A stretch of DNA of 64,000 nucleotides, taken from NCBI RefSeq assembly GCF_018446385.1, contig NC_056005.1, positions 93,772,984-93,836,983 on the forward strand. The letters are read 5' to 3'. How positions within the stretch are numbered: the first letter of the stretch is position 1; each line of letters begins with the position of its first letter. The notes beneath the pieces are model-generated. The model was not told where the DNA came from and made no database searches. It saw nothing but the letters and a program-made list of their open reading frames with translations. This DNA comes from Zingiber officinale (lineage: Eukaryota > Streptophyta > Magnoliopsida > Zingiberales > Zingiberaceae). The position numbers were made by a program, and so were the translations under genes. Below, one piece after another: positions 24,463-35,212 of this stretch.

Positions 24463-24830
24463 TGTTAGCAGTAGCACCCACGTCTGCACATTGTGTAGAC
24501 GTGGTTGTCGTTTCCTCCCACTTCTGCACTTTATGCAGAAGTTTTAGGGACTACACGAGTACCTATATAGGTGTGTGCGTCCAAGTAAGAAGTGATGCTA
24601 GGTTGCTAAGTTGCTGAGAGACTGTATTTGCTGAGACTATGTGCCTTGTGGAGAAGAACATCCGAAGCAAGCATTAGAGGGATTTGGTTCGTGGAACACT
24701 GAAGAACCATTCAATTTGTAATTGTCCTTCCGACGACAAACATCAAATCAACAAATCTAGGTTGAAGAATCAGTTTGACAAATTCACTATAAGTTTTTAC
24801 AAGTTTCTATATCATGCTTGTCAATTAACA
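24463..24830 (+). mobile_element. 3' LTR of outer Copia element C
   Basis: 368 bp, TGTTAGCAGT to TCAATTAACA, matching 1072-1410. It begins about 280 bp after the RNase H remnant, as expected for a Copia element. It includes 'cacgtctgcac...gtgtagacgtgg', a small inverted repeat absent from the shortened 5' copy. Confidence 0.75.
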
Positions 24831-24985
24831 ATTTAAACAATGATTTAGTTATTTTTAGTTAGATTTTAATCAATAATATTCTATCATTTTTTACCTTAAG
24901 ATGATGAATTTTTAAATATCTATTATATTATATTCTAAGAAATTAATGGGTTTTAGAAAATTAAAGGGTTACTCGCTAAGTTAGC

Positions 24986-25017
<32 letters not shown>

Positions 25018-26022
25018 TAAAAAATATGATACCTGATTAAAGAAAAATAACTAAATTAAATAACGTTGAAGTTGGGACGATCGACCTGATCCTATGAAAA
25101 TTTCACAACGATCACAAGGATAAATTAGAAAAATACATATAAAGGCTCATTCTAATGACCAATATTCTTAAATCTACTATCCATTAAAAAAAAAATTCTC
25201 AATAATATATCATAATGAAACTTAAATGTTAAATTCCTAATCTATCACTAAAATCTGATCTAATCATCACATCCTGTCTCCTAAAGTAAAAAAAATAAAA
25301 ATAATTAATTTAATTTTATACATGTAATAATAATATGTTAAATGCCGATAATTATATGCATACCCGCAATTATTAATCTACAATGAAATTTTCAGTTTTT
25401 TTTTAATTATTACTCTTGGATCATAAATTTAAGGATTTTTTTCAAGGATAGAATAATTTTCCGATCCGATCCCCACCAATTGTATTTTAATCCCAAATAA
25501 ATTCTGTATAATATCAAATTCTACAAATTATGGTCCATTTAAAAAATTAATTAATTAATTAATTAAAATTTGAATTTCAAAGACGAATGTTATGGCGACT
25601 CCAGATTTATCACACATTTTTTCAAAAAAAACAAAGGATCATCGATTTCTAAAATTAATCGAGCAAAATCTAAACTTCCAAATTATTTTTAAAAAAATCA
25701 CGATCAGCACAATACTGAGTACTAACCAACCATTCCTAGTTCAACCAATCCAACTGAGTAAGAGCGGAGACATTTTGCAAAAGGAGACATTTATACTGAG
25801 TACCAACCAATCCAGCTGATGGATCAATCGACAAGTTTATCTGGGTTCTGAAGGTACCATTGCGATTAGCACAATATGCATAAAGAAGACACATGAGAAA
25901 CATCAACATAAGGCATAGTTTGTAGTGCACTGAGTCCTAGTTTAGTGGGATAGGGTTTTTCTTACTTAGAAACTAACAACAGACATCAGAAACATTCAGC
26001 AATGACAACATCCCTTGGTTTA
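24831..26022. other. AT-rich intergenic region
   Basis: No gene seen. It includes a (TTA)n run at about 24988-25018, and the 3' flank of the SWIB gene lies at the right. The short plus frame at 25592-25819 has no recognisable domain and poor composition. Confidence 0.6.
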
Positions 26023-28124
26023 CTAAGGTTTGAGGAAATGAGGGTTGAGCAATTTCCCCATTTCGAGCATTCCAACCTTGTCTTTGCCATCAAATATAGT
26101 CTTCAGTTTCTCGTCGCAGCGAATCTCCTGCTTATTTTTAGGATTCTGCAATGATGAAGGAAAAAAATGTTGGAACTGAAACTTTGATCAATCAGATAGA
26201 ACTGGGAATTAGCTCTCTGTAAGTTGTTCAAGCAAATATCACAATAACAATGTGTTTTTGCTCCTCTTTCAAGCAAGCAAATATCGCATATCCAATTGAC
26301 AAATCCTGAATTGAAAGTATTCAAATATAATATCTTTAAATAAGTCTTCTTCTATTTATGTGTTTCAATACCTACAATATATTCTTTTTCCCATTTTTTG
26401 TTTATTAAATAACTCTGAGATACCTCAGCAAGCTGATTGATTATAGAAATAGCAATAAGCTACACAATGCAATTAGATACCAGCGATTACATTTAAAGTG
26501 AGCATGAACATGCAAGATAAGAAGGGGAAACCCGGTTTATGTGGGATATTGATATCTTACACAGTCAAAACCTACTGAATTTAACAATAGGATGTTCATC
26601 AAATTCTTGTAGCACCATGGTTATCCACGAAAGAATTATCTGAATCGCTATCACAACTTATCCATTTGTCAAATGTGATTCAAATAAAAATCACTGTTGG
26701 ACTAAGTGCATAAGTAGACTTAGACCACGAATAAGTTGACCTTAATTCTAGTAGACAGACAAGATAAACATCTTATCCTATACCTTTCTTTTTTCTATCA
26801 TAGCAGACGCCAATAAATTACCAATCCTGGATTTATCAACTCTGTAGGCTGTAGCTTAAACTTGAAGAACCACTAATCCAATAAGCACAAACACAAAACA
26901 ATATGACAATTAAGGAGGGGCCACTTTGATGCTCTAACTATTTTTTTTTTTGTTGTTGTCACTTCCTTTTCTGAATAAACTTGTTCAGATTTCCTTAACA
27001 TATTCAAACCTTAAGTTGTATAGCCCTGAAGGAAAAAGGAAGAGCTAAGTTGCATATGGAAAGCAAACTTTTTGTATAAATAAAATATTTTTCAAAGAAA
27101 ATTTCTATGAGGAAAAGTTTCACAGGGGGATATATGATAGAAGCAAGTATACTCGCAGTTGCCTTCTCTTCCTTTTCCCCTCTTCCATGAGCCCTTCAAT
27201 AGCTTCTGCCCCCCTGCTGAAGGAGTGGAGGTGAAGGGGGCACAAATGGGGGCAGAGGGACGGGGTGCAGAGGAGGCCGAAGGGTCGCATGGAGGTGAAT
27301 GGAGAAGAGCAAATGAGGCGAATCGCCAAAAAACTCAAAAACGGAGAAATAAACCTAGAACAAAAGACTCTCAGCTTCCAAATCAATAAGAACCGAATAG
27401 AAGATTATGCAAACACCAAAATTCATCCCGAAATCGATCATTCACAACAGAAATCATCAATCAAGTAATAATCAAGTCGTGAAAATTTGTCCTACAGAAA
27501 AACCACAGCTAAGAAACCGCCAAAGCACAGTAAGAAGTAGGCGACACCAACAACTATAAGAACGGAAATAGTACAAAAAGAGTGCAGACAATGGTTAATG
27601 CTGGTGCGGATACAACAAAATCGACATCCACGATCGTAGAGGCTAAAGACAGTGAGCTAACCCTAAAATTCCTAGAATAACAAAGAATGGTCACACTGCA
27701 AGATAGTAAGATCTATGGAAAGGCAGCAACGAAGGTCAAATACATGTTTACACTTTTCCCGAACCCTAGACATAGTGCGGGAAAAAAAAAGTATAGGAAA
27801 AGGCGGGGATCGAACCTGAAGCTGGTTGGCTTTGATGTGCTCCCAGATCTTTTTGACGACCTCCATCCGCGTGCTTTCCTGGACGCCGAGGAACTTCCTC
27901 AACGCTGGGGACACCGGTACAGGCTTCCGCAAGCCCACCTTCGGCGGCGTCGCTGCTGCCGCTGCAGGAGGAGCAGCCGCTGCCACCTTCGTCACCACCC
28001 TCGCTGCTGCTGCTTCCTTCGCCCCGCCCTTGGCCGCCGCCATGAGCACTCTGCCACTCCCAAGAACCCTAGACATGGCTTCTGCTGCTGCCTTCCTCTC
28101 TCTCGGAATCGAGGCAGCTACCAT
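26023..28124 (-). CDS. SWIB/MDM2-domain protein, two exons
   Basis: Exon 1 is 28124-27816 and exon 2 is 26145-26023, both minus strand. The intron (27815-26146, 1670 nt) has GT and AG ends, and exons join after NQLQ in phase 0. Total 432 nt, 143 residues plus TAG. Residues 1-60 are Ala/Lys/Arg-rich with no acidic run, like an organelle-targeting leader. The SWIB fold spans about residues 62-143: LRKPVPVSPALRKFLG, VVKKIWEHIKANQLQ, then DEKLKTIF and VGMLEMGKLL. Short single-domain SWIB proteins of plants are often organellar or nucleoid-associated; this is family knowledge, and the location here is inferred. The first ATG is used; an internal Met at residue 17 (28076) begins MSRVLGSGR and could be the true start. 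Confidence 0.88.
26146..27815 (-). other. intron 1 of the SWIB gene
   Basis: 1670 nt bounded by CAG|GTTCG and TTGCAG|AATCC on the minus strand. Frames inside it (for example 27120-27389 on either strand) have no recognised domain. No transposon with clear ends is seen within it. Confidence 0.8.
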
Positions 28125-28732
28125 GCCTTTTGGGTTTTAAAAGAATAATGGCCAAATGCCATTTTAGACCCTGACATTTTGACAAATTGAAATTGCGCTT
28201 AAATTAATGAATGCATTTAATGATTTTAATGGCCAGATTTTTTTTCCAAAAAAAAAAAACTGTCTCCGTTTTAAATAACTGATATGCTGTGCTACTCCTA
28301 TTGTGCGATTATACGCGATCCTACTGTAGTAGATTTTTTTTATATATATAACAATGATAGAATATCATCATTATTCATTTAATCACATTACAATAGTTAT
28401 GAGTTTATAGTTACCATAACATAAAAACATATTATAATAACTACGAGTTCGTAATTATTATAATATAAAATTCGTATTGTAGTAATTAGGGTGGTAAATG
28501 AGTCGAGTCAAATTAAGTTTCAAGATGTTCAACCTTATTTGATAAAATAATCAAATTAAGTCGAGTTCAACTTAAAATGAATTAAGCTTTTGAGATGATT
28601 ATTCAAGTTTGGTTTAATTTATTTTTTGAACTTGAGCTTATTTAAAATTTATCTTGAGCTTGATTCGTTTATATATTATCAAACTTTCAATTCAAGTCAT
28701 ACTTGAACTTGATTCTTTTAGATATTATCAAA
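28125..28732. other. SWIB upstream region and old transposon remnant
   Basis: The first 150-200 bp form the 5' flank of the SWIB gene. From about 28490 the sequence becomes rich in 'ttcaagtt', 'gagctt' and 'attatcaaact'. It begins with 'agggtggtaaatgagtc'. After element F the same texture continues to about 33838 and closes with 'ttcatttacagtccta', an imperfect inverted match to that start. This suggests an old DNA-transposon derivative that F later split. Confidence 0.45.
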
Positions 28733-28737
28733 CTATC
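28733..28737. repeat. target-site duplication CTATC, left of F
   Basis: CTATC is repeated at 33517-33521. It defines the ends of element F. Confidence 0.92.
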
Positions 28738-29821
28738 TGATCCTGTCTGGAAGCTGAGAAAACGAACCTGCCGGTGTGACGTGTCTGGAAGGTTGACCGC
28801 ATCCCCATGACCCAGTCGATGATCTGTCCTCTACGTTGACCAGATCGTCAGAAGTCCTCCTCCGGTCAACTGTACCTGTATCCAGCGACCAGGTTCCCCC
28901 GGTCTCTGGTACCTCGGTGCTCGAGGCGAATCCCACAAATGCATAAATATCCGGATAATAATAGAATATTGAAATAAATGCAAAGAAGGTACGAGAACGT
29001 ACCCTGGCCCAGGGGGGCGCCCTCGGATGGATGGATGAGCTGATAGTGATGCTGATCAAGTCATAGCGCGATGGCCTGTGATCTAATGTAGCAGGAGTCC
29101 AAAGAGACGGCTCGCAGGCCGGATAATACCTGCAACTCCTAAGCATAATAACTCATCAGCTTAATAATGACGTGAATAGTGAAACCCATTGGCTCGATGG
29201 CTGGAAACCAATCCCAGCTCAAAGGCCGGCATAGGTAAACAGCATAAGTAGTGCTCGCTGCCGGAGGAGGCGACAGTGATGACAGCAGTCGCTGGAGGCA
29301 GCACTGAGTGCGGTAAGGGGCGGCGGCGGTCACTATAGGCGGCTATGCTAATCTCTGAGCCCAGCGCTAGTGAGGACTCGACGGCGATGCGGAGCGCGAT
29401 AGAGGCGTCACAGGCGCTGTGGAGCGCATTAGAGGACTAGCCGACGCTGTGGCTGTGGCCGCGGAAGAAGGCGGCGGAGGCTGGCCGCAGGGGAGCAGAC
29501 AGCAGCGAGGGGAGGAGGATAGATGTCAGTAGGCGTCGGAGTTGTAACCAGCGATAGGAGGTGGCTGCAAGGAAACATGAAGCAAGCCATGCCCCTATGT
29601 TCCTCCTAGCAGCGGCGCCTGGCGCCGGTGATGAGCTGAGCACGGGAGTGAGAGAGGTGGTCCTCCTCTCTGTCCCTGGCGGCGAACCAAATCCAAAAAA
29701 GCCTCCTTTTCTAAAGCCGAACCCTGCTTCCCTTTAAAGTCAAACCTAATTGGACTTAAAAAGACCAAACTGTCCTTCCTTCACCAACTAATTACTCCCA
29801 TGCCCATACACAACCGGATCA
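28738..29821 (-). mobile_element. left LTR of F (element 3' LTR)
   Basis: 1084 bp. It carries two stretches (about 29250-29280 and 29425-29480) absent from the right copy, and otherwise matches it almost base for base. The open frames at 28733-29643 on the minus strand occur in both LTRs and have no known domain. Confidence 0.9.
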
Positions 29822-30419
29822 CAAGCCTCCCCTTCAAGTCTAGTCGAAGGAGGCGTGAGTCCGACTGACTGGACAGTCTATCGCAAAGAGCTGAACCGCT
29901 CTCGATGTCAAAGCCGAATCGTTGAACCGATAATATAATGTCACTCGAGCGGTCGCTATGATAATAGTGTCGCATGAGATGATAAACGTGCCGAGCGGAT
30001 CAAATCTGTAACCGAACCAATGCCTAGTACGCAGCCACGAAGATACCGACCGGACGATCGAAGTGATGCCGATCGGGTGGATAGACGTTGAGCGGAAGAT
30101 GCTGAGCGAACGACAACACGCTGAGTGCTCGACATGTAAACTGATAGCCGACCGAGTGGCACGTGGGACGCTGAGTAGACCGGCATGAGGCCGGGCGTGC
30201 GACCTAGATCAAGCGGTGTGGCCGAACGGATGATCGGAAAGATGTCGATCGAGTAGACGGCGAGCGGACAACGCCTAACGAGCGACAGAAAATGACGATC
30301 AGTCGATCATGAAATGCTGGCCTGACGTGCTGAATGAGCAGCATCGAGAATGGTCAACGAGCGAACATAAAATGCTGGTCCGGCAGTCGAGTAGCGAGGA
30401 GTTGGCAATGCTGAACGAG

Positions 30420-30760
30420 CGATCGGAATGATGCCGATCGGATGGATAGATGCCGGACGGATGCTATCGTGCGAACGATCGTAATGCTGTCGATCGGATG
30501 TATAGATGCCGGACGGACGATGACATGCGTGGTGACGTCGACCGGTCAGATAGATGTCGGGCGAACGATGCCGCACATACGACCGTGGTGACGTCGATCG
30601 GTCAGATAGATGCCAGGCGGACGATGACATGCGTGCGACCGCGGTGACGTCGATCGATCAGATAGATGCCGGGCGGACGATGCCATGCGTGCGACCGGAA
30701 TGACGTCGATCGGTCAAATAGATGCCGGGCCGCGAGGACTGCTCGACCCCGAACGGGGGA
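30420..30760. repeat. tandem array in F, GATAGATGCCGG type
   Basis: Repeats of about 60 bp containing 'gatagatgccgg', 'cggacgatg' and 'gacgtcgatcggtca', in five or six diverged copies. Open frames across it are artefacts. Confidence 0.7.
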
Positions 30761-31285
30761 GATAGATGCTAGCGATGGCTACTCGACCCCGAACGGGGGA
30801 GATAGATGTATGATATACTGGTCCGATATACTGGTCCTCCCGGCCGAACGGCTCGGGGGCCTTCGGCTTCGAGCGCTTGGCTCGGATATAAACCTCTTCG
30901 AGCCTGTGGCTCGAATATAAACCTCTTCGAGCCTGTGGCTCGGATATAAACCTCTCGGCCGATCAGCTAGGGGGCCTTCGGTGATAACTCGACCTCGAAC
31001 AGGGGAGAGAATATATGATATGCTGGTCCGTGCAGAGGTCTTCAGCCCGGGAGGTTTATAGTCGCCGGCCCGACTGCGTCCCGACTCTTGGTCGGTCGCC
31101 CGGGAGGTTTACAGTCGCCGGTCCGACTTTCGATTTTTAACGACGGTGCTCGTCGGCGCGGATATTTATAGCCGGTCGGCGCGGCTCTCGATTTTTAACG
31201 ACGGTGCTCGTCGGCGCGGATATTTATAGCCGGTCGGCGCGGCTCTCGATTTTTAACGACGGTGCTCGTCGGTCTTCAAGTGAGA

Positions 31286-31700
31286 CTATATACCCGGCCG
31301 AACGGCTCGGGCCTTCACATCGAGCGCTGGGCTCGAATACCATATACCCGGCCGAACGGCTCGGGCCTTCACATCGAGCGCTGGGCTCGGATACCATATA
31401 CCCGGCCGAACGGCTCGGGCCTTCACATCGAGCGCTGGGCTCGGATACCATATACCCGGCCGCGCGGCACTAGGAAACACATCGAGCGCTGGGCTCGGAT
31501 ACCATATACCCGGCCGAACGGCTCGGGCCTTCACATCGAGCGCTGGGCTCGGATACCATATACCCGGCCGAACGGCTCGGGCCTTCACATCGAGCGCTGG
31601 GCTCGGATACCATATACCCGGCCGAACGGCTCGGGCCTTCACATCGAGCGCTGGGCTCGGATACCATATACCCGGCCGAACGGCTCGGGCCTTCACATCT
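31286..31700. repeat. 54-bp tandem array in F
   Basis: About 7.5 near-identical copies of a 54-bp unit containing 'cccggccgaacggctcggg', 'cttcacatcgagcgctggg' and 'ctcggatacc'. One unit (about 31456-31490) is a variant carrying 'gcggcactaggaaac'. As 54 is a multiple of three and the unit lacks stops, long open frames appear on both strands; they are not genes. Confidence 0.92.
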
Positions 31701-31854
31701 AGCGCTTGGCTCGCATATAATCCTCCCCGAGGTAGTCTCGGCTATAATGTACCTGGCCGAGCGGCTCAGGCATTCGCTCCTAGGCAATAACCTCCCTCTA
31801 TCATCTTGAACAGCGCAGGGTTTTGGTTTCCCATCCTGCCATAATAGTATGCAG

Positions 31855-32400
31855 CCCGGCCGAACGGCTCGGGGTCTTCGTGTTTGAGCCTGTGGCTCGG
31901 ATAGAAACCTCCTGGCCGAACGGCTCGGGGGCCTTCGGCTTCGAGCCCGTGGCTCGGATATAAACCTCTTCGAGCCTGTGGCTCGGATATAAACCTCCCG
32001 GCCGCTCGGCTCGGGGTTCGAGCGCCCGGCTCGGATATAAACCTCCCGCCGGCTTCGGTCGCCGAGCCTGTGGCTCGGATATAAACCTCCGGCCGCTCGG
32101 CTCGGGCTTCGAGCTCGTGGCTCGGATATAAACCTCCGGCCGGTCTCCGAGCCTGTGGCTCGGATATAAACCTCCGGCCGAACGGCTCCGAGCCCGTGGC
32201 TCGGGTATAAACCTCCCGGCCGCTCGGGGTTACCGAGCCCGTGGCTCGATATAAACCTCCCCGCCGGGGTTCGCCGAGCCGTGGCTCGGATATAAACCTC
32301 CGGCCGCTCGGCTCGGGGGCCCGTGGCTCGGATATAAACCTCCGGCCGCTCGGACACCGAGCCCGTGGCTCGGTATAAACCTCCAGAGCGGCTCGGGGCC
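31855..32400. repeat. degenerate GGCTCGGATATAAACCTCC array in F
   Basis: Twelve or more diverged units of 30-60 bp containing 'tggctcggatataaacctcc' and 'cggccgaacggctcgg'. It is the same word family as the 54-bp array, much more broken up. It also appears at 30840-30970. Confidence 0.8.
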
Positions 32401-32524
32401 TTCGTTCTTCTGATCATATGACTGAGAACAAATAACAGAAAAACTGACCGTGATCATGAGGATGGCGAACTATCCGGCGTCGTTCATCTTCACGTTCGAC
32501 GCGTTCCCACAGACGGCGCCAATT

Positions 32525-33516
32525 TGATCCTGTCTGGAAGCTGAGAAAACGAACCTGCCGGTGTGACGTGTCTGGAAGGTTGACCGCATCCCCATGACCC
32601 AGTCGATGATCTGTCCTCTACGTTGACCAGATCGTCAGAAGTCCTCCTCCGGTCAACTGTACCTGTATCCAGCGACCAGGTTCCCCCGGTCTCTGGTACC
32701 TCGGTGCTCGAGGCGAATCCCACAAATGCATAAATATCCGGATAATAATAGAATATTGAAATAAATGCAAAGAAGGTACGAGAACGTACCCTGGCCCAGG
32801 GGGGCGCCCTCGGATGGATGGATGAGCTGATAGTGATGCTGATCAAGTCATAGCGCGATGGCCTGTGATCTAATGTAGCAGGAGTCCAAAGAGACGGCTC
32901 GCAGGCCGGATAATACCTGCAACTCCTAAGCATAATAACTTATCAGCTTAATAATGACGTGAATAGTGAAACCCATTGGCTCGATGGTGGAAACCAATCC
33001 CAGCTCAAAGGCCGGCATAGGTAAACAGCATAAGTAGTCGCTGGAGGCAGCACTGAGTGCGGTAAGGGGCGGCGGCGGTCACTATAGGCGGCTATGCTAA
33101 TCTCTGAGCCCAGCGCTAGTGAGGACTCGACGGCGATGCGGAGCGCGATAGAGGCGTCACAGGCGCTGTGGAGCGCTGGCCGCAGGGGGGCAGACAGCAG
33201 CGAGGGGGGGAGGATAGATGTCAGTAGGCGTCGGAGTTGTAACCAGCGATAGGAGGTGGCTGCAAGGAAACATGAAGCAAGCCATGCCCCTATGTTCCTC
33301 CTAGCAGCGGCGCCTGGCGCCGGTGATGAGCTGAGCACGGGAGTGAGAGAGGTGGTCCTCCTCTCTGTCCCTGGCGGCGAACCAAATCCAAAAAAGCCTC
33401 CTTTTCTAAAGCCGAACCCTGCTTCCCTTTAAAGTCAAACCTAATTGGACTTAAAAAGACCAAACTGTCCTTCCTTCACCAACTAATTACTCCCATGCCC
33501 ATACACAACCGGATCA
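32525..33516 (-). mobile_element. right LTR of F (element 5' LTR)
   Basis: 992 bp. It is about 92 bp shorter than the left copy because of two deletions. The primer-binding site is directly adjacent on its left side. Confidence 0.9.
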
Positions 33517-33521
33517 CTATC

Positions 33522-34593
33522 AATTCAAACTTGTTTGATTATTTGAAACTTTAGTTGTTTGAATGGTTATTGAGTTTGATAATTCAAATTTATTTATTTG
33601 TTTTATTTTATTATTTAAGTTTTATTAATAATATGGTTTGTGAATATTATTTATGAATATTGCTCACGAATTTTAACGAACTAAACACATATGTGTTTAA
33701 ACTTGTTTGTTTAGTTTAATTAACTATTCTTATTTATTTAATTAACATGGTGTATATTGAATGAACATAAAAAAAAATAATCTCTTATCAAACTGAATAC
33801 CAAACTTATTCATGAACACTTAATTCATTTACAGTCCTAATAGCAACTACGAAACAATAGTTACTAGAACATGATTGTGATTTGTTTACACACATTGTAG
33901 TAACTACGAGTCGACAGCTACTAGAAAATTAAGTCTATATCATAGTAACTACATACTCATAGCAACGTGGAAGTCGCACATAATATCAAAAATTCCACAT
34001 CGTCGCACAGTGGAAGCCGCACAACATATCAAATTCATGTGTACATATAAAAAAAACATCTCATATTTTAAAAATATTATTATTATTATTATTTAAAAAA
34101 ATCTCTAATATACTTAAAATTATTTAAATAATTATAATTAATTAAGAATGACTTTGTTTTAAAGAGAATATGAACTTTCAATTCAAATTTTATCTTAAAT
34201 GTCTACTGCGTCACCAAACGTCGCCGGTAATTTCAATTTTTTTTATTTTGATAATTTAGATATTTAATTTTTTAAATTGATTAATTATGGAGATAATTCA
34301 ACGAATGTACCTATTGTAATGGTGAAAATACTTAGAGAAATAAATTAATTAATTAAAGTTTTAATTTTAATAATAATAAATATTTTATACATCAAACGCT
34401 GAGTGTATATAAATTGTTTTTTTAATTTATTAGATAGATAATAAAAGGAAAGTAATTTATCATGAAAATTAACGAATGAAATTAGAACATTTGAATTTAA
34501 AAAAAAAAAACCGCCAGCAACAAGATAAATACAAAGTTCGAAAATGCCCAAAAGACACATTAAATTTTCAATTTTCTCAAAGAGCGTTTTTTT
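33522..34593. other. AT-rich region right of F
   Basis: 33522-33840 continues the old element interrupted by F (see 28125-28732). 33840-34060 repeats 'gtagtaactacgag'-type wording also seen at 28400-28490 on the other side of F. The rest is AT-rich without a gene. Confidence 0.5.
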
Positions 34594-34595
34594 TA

Positions 34596-34800
34596 GGTCG
34601 GATTCTCTGTCCCAAATTTTTTCTGTTCCCATGTTCCACTATCGATCGAACGATCCAGATTGTATTTCAAGGATGTATTGCATATTACAAGAATATTGCA
34701 CATATCTTAAAGATGTATGATATCTTGAGATACAATCTGAATTATCCGATCGATAGTGGGACATAAGGACAAGAGAAAATTCGGGACAGAGGATCCGAAC
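34596..34800. mobile_element. 205-bp hairpin MITE
   Basis: The two arms are inverted repeats of about 54 bp. The left arm starts GGTCGGATTCTCTGTCCC and includes 'ccactatcgatcg'. The right arm ends with the complement, via 'cgatcgatagtggg', 'gggacagaggatccgaac'. The middle (34660-34735) is itself an imperfect palindrome, so nearly the whole element folds. It is flanked by TA on each side (34594-34595, 34801-34802), suggesting a TA-targeting superfamily; with AT-rich flanks the duplication is not decisive. Confidence 0.85.
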
Positions 34801-34802
34801 TA

Positions 34803-35212
34803 TTTTTTTATCTAAAATAACTTTTTATTAAATTATTTTAAATATATACAAGATGAAATTTCTCCTAATTCAGTGGAGGATCGATATACGAAGGACTATC
34901 ATATCCGATAATCAATATTTTCCTGGACATACGGGACGATTATGGACAGTAGCAAATTGACGTTGATAAAAATTCAGTATTTTTTCATTTCCTTTAAACT
35001 ACGTGAGCATATTTTAGCTCTATATTTTAACTCTTTTCTTTTTTCCTTCCATTTGTTTCTCGTCACTATTTTATAAAATCAAAGCCCTAAATCCTCCTTC
35101 CTTCTCATCCCACTCCTATCTTCTCCCACATTAAACTCTAGACTTAGACAATCTTGAAAAATCATCGCATGTTGGGATAGTTTTTACATATCAACACAAT
35201 GTTGTAGATGGT
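34803..35212. other. intergenic region
   Basis: AT-rich, with a pyrimidine-rich stretch near 35090-35130. No gene or repeat recognised. Confidence 0.5.

Larger units (their letters stand above)
28738..33516 (-). mobile_element. non-coding LTR retrotransposon F, minus orientation
   Basis: 4779 bp with LTRs at 28738-29821 and 32525-33516. On the plus strand both run TGATCCTGTC to CCGGATCA and are flanked by CTATC. The primer-binding site lies next to the right LTR (reverse complement of 'tggcgccgtctgtggg', about 32508-32523). The polypurine tract lies next to the left LTR (reverse complement of 'cttgaaggggaggcttg'). Both put the element on the minus strand. The 2.7-kb interior has no gag or pol segment; it is GC-rich and consists mainly of tandem arrays. 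It is non-autonomous. The primer-binding site recalls plant Tat-type Gypsy elements (from memory). Confidence 0.9.

Noticed and set aside
27687-28148. 153-codon plus-strand frame over the SWIB exon
   Set aside because: It is the antisense of the SWIB exon 1, whose minus frame has the domain and correct splice sites.
31204-32417. Long open frames on both strands (up to 315 codons) with 18-residue periodic protein repeats
   Set aside because: They follow from tandem arrays in element F whose 54-bp unit is a multiple of three and stop-free; both strands are open, with no domain, start context or codon bias.
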